Assembly (NCBI RefSeq): GCF_900104155.1 | Contig: NZ_FMYB01000008.1 | Span: 1 to 64,000, forward strand | Length of the DNA: 64,000 nucleotides | Source of the DNA: Butyrivibrio sp. INlla16 | GTDB taxonomy: Bacteria; Bacillota; Clostridia; Lachnospirales; Lachnospiraceae | Direction: 5' to 3' | Shown here: piece after piece, positions 61,701-64,000 of the stretch | How the letters are laid out: every line of letters starts with the position of its first letter | Numbering within the stretch: position 1 is the stretch's first letter | Notes under the pieces: model-generated | What the model saw: the letters and a program-made list of their open reading frames with translations, nothing else | What the model was told of the DNA's origin: nothing | Database searches by the model: none | Position numbers and translations under genes: made by a program

Positions 61701-64000
61701 ATCAAGTGGATGAGCAGACATTTTAGTACTCTTCTTAAAGCGTGTGTAGGAAAAGAGGAGGAATCACTAAGCTCTGTTTCCATGCTGGATGAGGAAGAGA
61801 AGTCTCTTATTATGAATTATGGTTCCGGGAATGATGAGGTATTTTTATCGGACACTGTTATAGACAGATTGGGGCAGCAGGCGAAGGAGCATCCCGATAA
61901 GAAAGCGGTTGTATATGGAGAATCAGTTATGACCTATAAACAGCTGTGGGAGGTTTCGGGCAGAATCGCCGGGAGACTTTTGAAGGAATATGGTTCTCTT
62001 GAAAATGATAAGGAGAGTAAGGAGCGCTGGGTTGGCCTTATAGCGGGACGCGGCTTTTCGATGGTTGCGGCAATCTTTGGAATACTGCGCTCAGGTGCAG
62101 GATATGTGCCGATATCTCCCGAATATCCAAACGAGCGCATTAGCTTTATGCTAAAGGATTCGGGAGCTGATCTTGTGCTGGTATGCGATGCGGATTCGGA
62201 CATTTGCGATGACATAGAAGAGAATTTGAATAAGCTGCCTGTCATCAGGTTATCGGAAAAAGAGTTTGGTAACGGAACTGAAGAGAAGGCTGATGAAAAC
62301 TGCAGGCTTCCAAGGGTCATGCCGAACCGGAATGCTTACATGATATATACATCAGGATCAACCGGGGAGCCAAAGGGCGTTGTTGTAGAGCATGCACAGC
62401 TGTCGTCACTTCTTGATGCATATAAGAATATTTATGAACTTGACTGCAACGACACTGTTCTTCAGTTCGCAAATTTTGTATTTGATCAGTCAGTGTGGGA
62501 CATTTTTCATATACTGACAGTGGGCGGATGTCTTTGTACCATCCCTGAGAATATTGTCAGGGATCCGGAAAGACTCTCTGAATACTGTGAGAACAAGGGC
62601 GTTACTGCCGCATCTCTCACTCCGGGATTTTTACGCCTGATGGATCCTGAGAGACTTACGAAACTGCGGCTCCTTGATGTCGGAGGTGAGGCACCGGATA
62701 AATCGCTTCTTACGGCATGGAGCAAGAACAGGACGGTATTTAATACCTATGGCCCCACTGAGACAACAGTAAATGCAACGAGCTTTAAGTTTGCGGACAA
62801 GGGCAGAATACTGTTTGAAGCTCGTGGTGATAAGGAAAATGTTCCAATCGGAAGGGCTATCCCGGGAACAAGGACGTATGTCCTTAGAGGTGACAGTATT
62901 TGCGGAATCGGTGTGCAGGGTGAGCTGTGTATCTCCGGAAGGCAGGTGACCAGAGGATATCACAACAGACCGGAACTCACTAAAGAGAAGTATGTAAATA
63001 ATCCCTTTGGTGAGGGCAGAATGTACAGGACCGGTGACCTTGTAAGGGTGCTTAAGGATGGCAATATCGAGTTTATAAGCCGCATTGACGACCAGGTCAA
63101 GATAAGGGGCTACAGAATTGAGACAGGCGAAATAGAAGCAGCTATGCGTTCGCTCCCCGAAGTTAATGACGCTGTAGTTATAATTCGTAATAATGAAAAA
63201 GGCGAGAGACAGCTACTTGGATATTGCATTTTACAGAACGCAGAAAATTCGGATGAGGAAATCCGAAATATAAGAAAACAGCTTGAAAAACGCCTTCCGG
63301 TTTATATGATTCCTCCTGTGATCATTCCCGTTAAGGAGTTTAAGCTCACCATAAACGGCAAGATTGACAGAAGAAGGCTCCCGGATCCCCAAGATTATCG
63401 GGAAGAATTTAAAAATGTAAGTAATCGCGTCCTTCCGGCAACGCATGAAGAACGGGACCTCCTTGAGACTTTTGAGGAAGTTCTGGCTATAAAGAATATG
63501 GGTGTCACCGATGAATTTCTTTCATACGGTGGTGATTCCATAAAAGCAATAATGATTGTATCGCTTCTTCGTAAGAAGGGTTACAACGTTGATGCGGCAG
63601 ATATTTTAAGAAGCCAGACGGTGCGCGGACTTAGTGCGCATATTAAGAAGGAAGAGGAGAAGAGGTACAAGGAATTTGAAAAGGTTATCCCTACTCCTGT
63701 AATGCGCATGTTCAATATGGCAAAGATGAGCAATCCGTCGTACTACGATCAGGCAGCAGCTTTCACTATCAAAGAAAGTGCTGATGCTGCGTCGCTTGAA
63801 CAGGCTCTTAATGCTCTTGTCCGGTATCACGGTATGCTCAGGATGGTACTGGAAAAGGACGGCACAATAAGGATTCGTGAAAAGGAAGAAGTTAGCAGGA
63901 TAGACCTTCCCGTATACAGTGATCTCGATGAACAGGAAAGAATAAAGGTAATGAATGACTTAAATGCTTCGATTGATCCTGAGAGCGGAAGGATTATGAA
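58707..64000 (+). CDS. Nonribosomal peptide synthetase, partial (A-T-C-A-T-C/E...)
   Basis: Open from the ATG at 58707 to the window end: 1764 codons without a stop. Domain order: adenylation 1 (about 1-510; YTSGTTGVPKGIVLTHGN, NDYGPAEC, YHSGDLV, RADRQVKIRG), carrier 1 with Ser547 (GGDSL), condensation (about 590-1020; active site HHIINDG from His724), adenylation 2 (about 1030-1545; YTSGSTGEPKGVVVEH, NTYGPTETT, YRTGDLV), carrier 2 with Ser1611 (GGDSI), then the start of another condensation- or epimerisation-type domain (TPVMRMFNMAKMSNPSYYDQ). The absence of a leading C domain marks the first module as the initiation module. By eye the specificity positions read D-L-V-T-T-G-D-L-Y (A1) and D-Q-W-S-D-G-T-V-N (A2), neither of which I can assign. 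GGGGA precedes the start. Confidence 0.92.
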   Translation, partial: MMHEPIRPYEIKSILPLIAESARAYENMPALYCGENKYTYGELDKLSGKLAAFLKKQGIVKGDVISVLVPRCEYMTIAPLGILRVGAAYQPLDPSYPEERLRFMIEDADAPVIIVSKELEHRITSACEGRKQRTILYMEDIPNLPDTSEVIWENVSGDDRFVILYTSGTTGVPKGIVLTHGNIYSACKWHLKYYEVDDSCRMAQHPSFVFDLAIVELLLPLTSGASIYIIPEEIRTDLGELNSFLEKHKITHLTMTTQLGRQFAMTVSNHCLRHLTVGGEALVSVAPPTGYTLTNDYGPAECTLYTTIFPIDKEYPGKAPIGKAVDEVRLYVVDENGQEKGPGEIGELCIAGPHVAFGYLNRPELTEKSFTDNPFSDDPEYKRMYHSGDLVIRHEGGIFEFMGRADRQVKIRGIRIEPAEIEELLRGYDGIDDVVISTPEVGGQRVIAAYYLADSELDTNELEDYVRRFKPSYMVPSFFIRIDSIPLNTNGKVDYEKLEVPDFDLNKAEYEAPANDTEKELTLIYEALLGITKVGRNDDFMRIGGDSLLTARLLFEIEKHFSCRLSTRDIMENSIVSELANLIEKRSLEDTDSGFRAIDEKLLPEQDYYPVSKAQERIYTAQKLLDDNDSTYLLSMSILTEKRPDKGRTKEVLYKLFERHESLRTSFYMQGSDIVQRIQPADSEWITKAVEKAYTEEVPAYFELEDAPLFRWSIGDGGITFYWHHIINDGTGMAMFGQEFAALYNGEELEDTSIHQKEYASWEREWMSSDAYKHCIDEWTGLLSDHADSRELRLPYDGVFNESEKAKAGHVKLELGDGLSKEIEKNCRDLGVTPYMFFVTVFAVLLHKYTGKKRFILGTAVDGRQQQGTVKLQGMFANTLPIAMNVKESMTFSQLLDSVRDKVLFMLDNRQASLEDISAGYENLGGIRRTAHGHQLFDVFFVMRDFGSALPDMDGRPSKMYWPYDEMPMYDLTLEGGMEKDAYYFVFEYDRNLFDEESIKWMSRHFSTLLKACVGKEEESLSSVSMLDEEEKSLIMNYGSGNDEVFLSDTVIDRLGQQAKEHPDKKAVVYGESVMTYKQLWEVSGRIAGRLLKEYGSLENDKESKERWVGLIAGRGFSMVAAIFGILRSGAGYVPISPEYPNERISFMLKDSGADLVLVCDADSDICDDIEENLNKLPVIRLSEKEFGNGTEEKADENCRLPRVMPNRNAYMIYTSGSTGEPKGVVVEHAQLSSLLDAYKNIYELDCNDTVLQFANFVFDQSVWDIFHILTVGGCLCTIPENIVRDPERLSEYCENKGVTAASLTPGFLRLMDPERLTKLRLLDVGGEAPDKSLLTAWSKNRTVFNTYGPTETTVNATSFKFADKGRILFEARGDKENVPIGRAIPGTRTYVLRGDSICGIGVQGELCISGRQVTRGYHNRPELTKEKYVNNPFGEGRMYRTGDLVRVLKDGNIEFISRIDDQVKIRGYRIETGEIEAAMRSLPEVNDAVVIIRNNEKGERQLLGYCILQNAENSDEEIRNIRKQLEKRLPVYMIPPVIIPVKEFKLTINGKIDRRRLPDPQDYREEFKNVSNRVLPATHEERDLLETFEEVLAIKNMGVTDEFLSYGGDSIKAIMIVSLLRKKGYNVDAADILRSQTVRGLSAHIKKEEEKRYKEFEKVIPTPVMRMFNMAKMSNPSYYDQAAAFTIKESADAASLEQALNALVRYHGMLRMVLEKDGTIRIREKEEVSRIDLPVYSDLDEQERIKVMNDLNASIDPESGRIM

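Noticed and set aside
1-64000. tRNA or rRNA genes
   Set aside because: I saw no tRNA-like GGTTCGAATCC arm with matching acceptor stem and no rRNA core sequence. A covariance search could still find one.

Overview
The window looks like a Firmicutes chromosome of the Lachnospiraceae type (Butyrivibrio, Pseudobutyrivibrio or a relative from a plant-fibre-fed gut). This is inference, based on moderate GC content, AGGAGG ribosome-binding sites, GPH symporters paired with cytoplasmic glycosidases, AraC regulators, YARHG-domain lipoproteins and a YolD/UmuC pair. I ran no taxonomic search.

Region 1 (1-15.5 kb) is a rhamnoside locus with several deletion scars. An IS4-superfamily transposase fragment leads out of the window at base 1. 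Then come a GH78 alpha-L-rhamnosidase with an odd GTG start, a GH2 glycosidase, a GPH sugar symporter and two AraC regulators read leftwards. A 5'-truncated methylglyoxal synthase lies between the regulators. An internal deletion joins the front of rhaA to the back of rhaD, followed by an intact rhaB. A polysaccharide deacetylase, a WG-repeat-like protein and a class-I amidotransferase-type hydrolase close the region.

Region 2 (15.7-19.4 kb) is a compact operon: TIM-barrel isomerase, Gfo/Idh/MocA oxidoreductase, second TIM-barrel protein, and a 147-residue DUF6379 protein. The last three match the C-glycoside deglycosidase layout (oxidation at sugar C3, then elimination of the aglycone by an alpha/beta complex). 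Next to a rhamnosidase locus, this suggests use of plant flavonoid glycosides. It is the most interesting metabolic module here.

Region 3 (19.5-35.3 kb) is a xylo-oligosaccharide-type locus: an AraC regulator fused to a GH39-like domain that has lost its acid/base residue, a GPH symporter, an esterase, GH43, GH3 and a GH106-like enzyme, then a CUT2 sugar ABC transporter. None of the glycosidases shows a signal peptide, so imported oligosaccharides are probably cut in the cytoplasm.

Region 4 (35.4-47.6 kb) holds a large hybrid histidine kinase, a metallophosphoesterase, a secreted leucine-rich-repeat protein behind a terminator-containing leader, and three lipoproteins. Between the lipoproteins lie arrays in which a short word and its reverse complement alternate about every 26 bp (period 51-53 bp). 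The word differs between arrays while the geometry is kept. I recognise no known element with this design.

Region 5 (47.8-54.8 kb) carries an oxidoreductase/isomerase operon, a purine nucleoside phosphorylase with a frameshifted nucleoside-binding lipoprotein, a Y-family DNA polymerase and a convergent YolD-like gene. Region 6 (54.9 kb to the end) has a decayed array of the same design. It then runs into an operon of an MFS protein with two inserted sensor-like domains, an ABC-type binding protein and a nonribosomal peptide synthetase (A-T-C-A-T, then a C- or E-type domain) that leaves the window at 64000.
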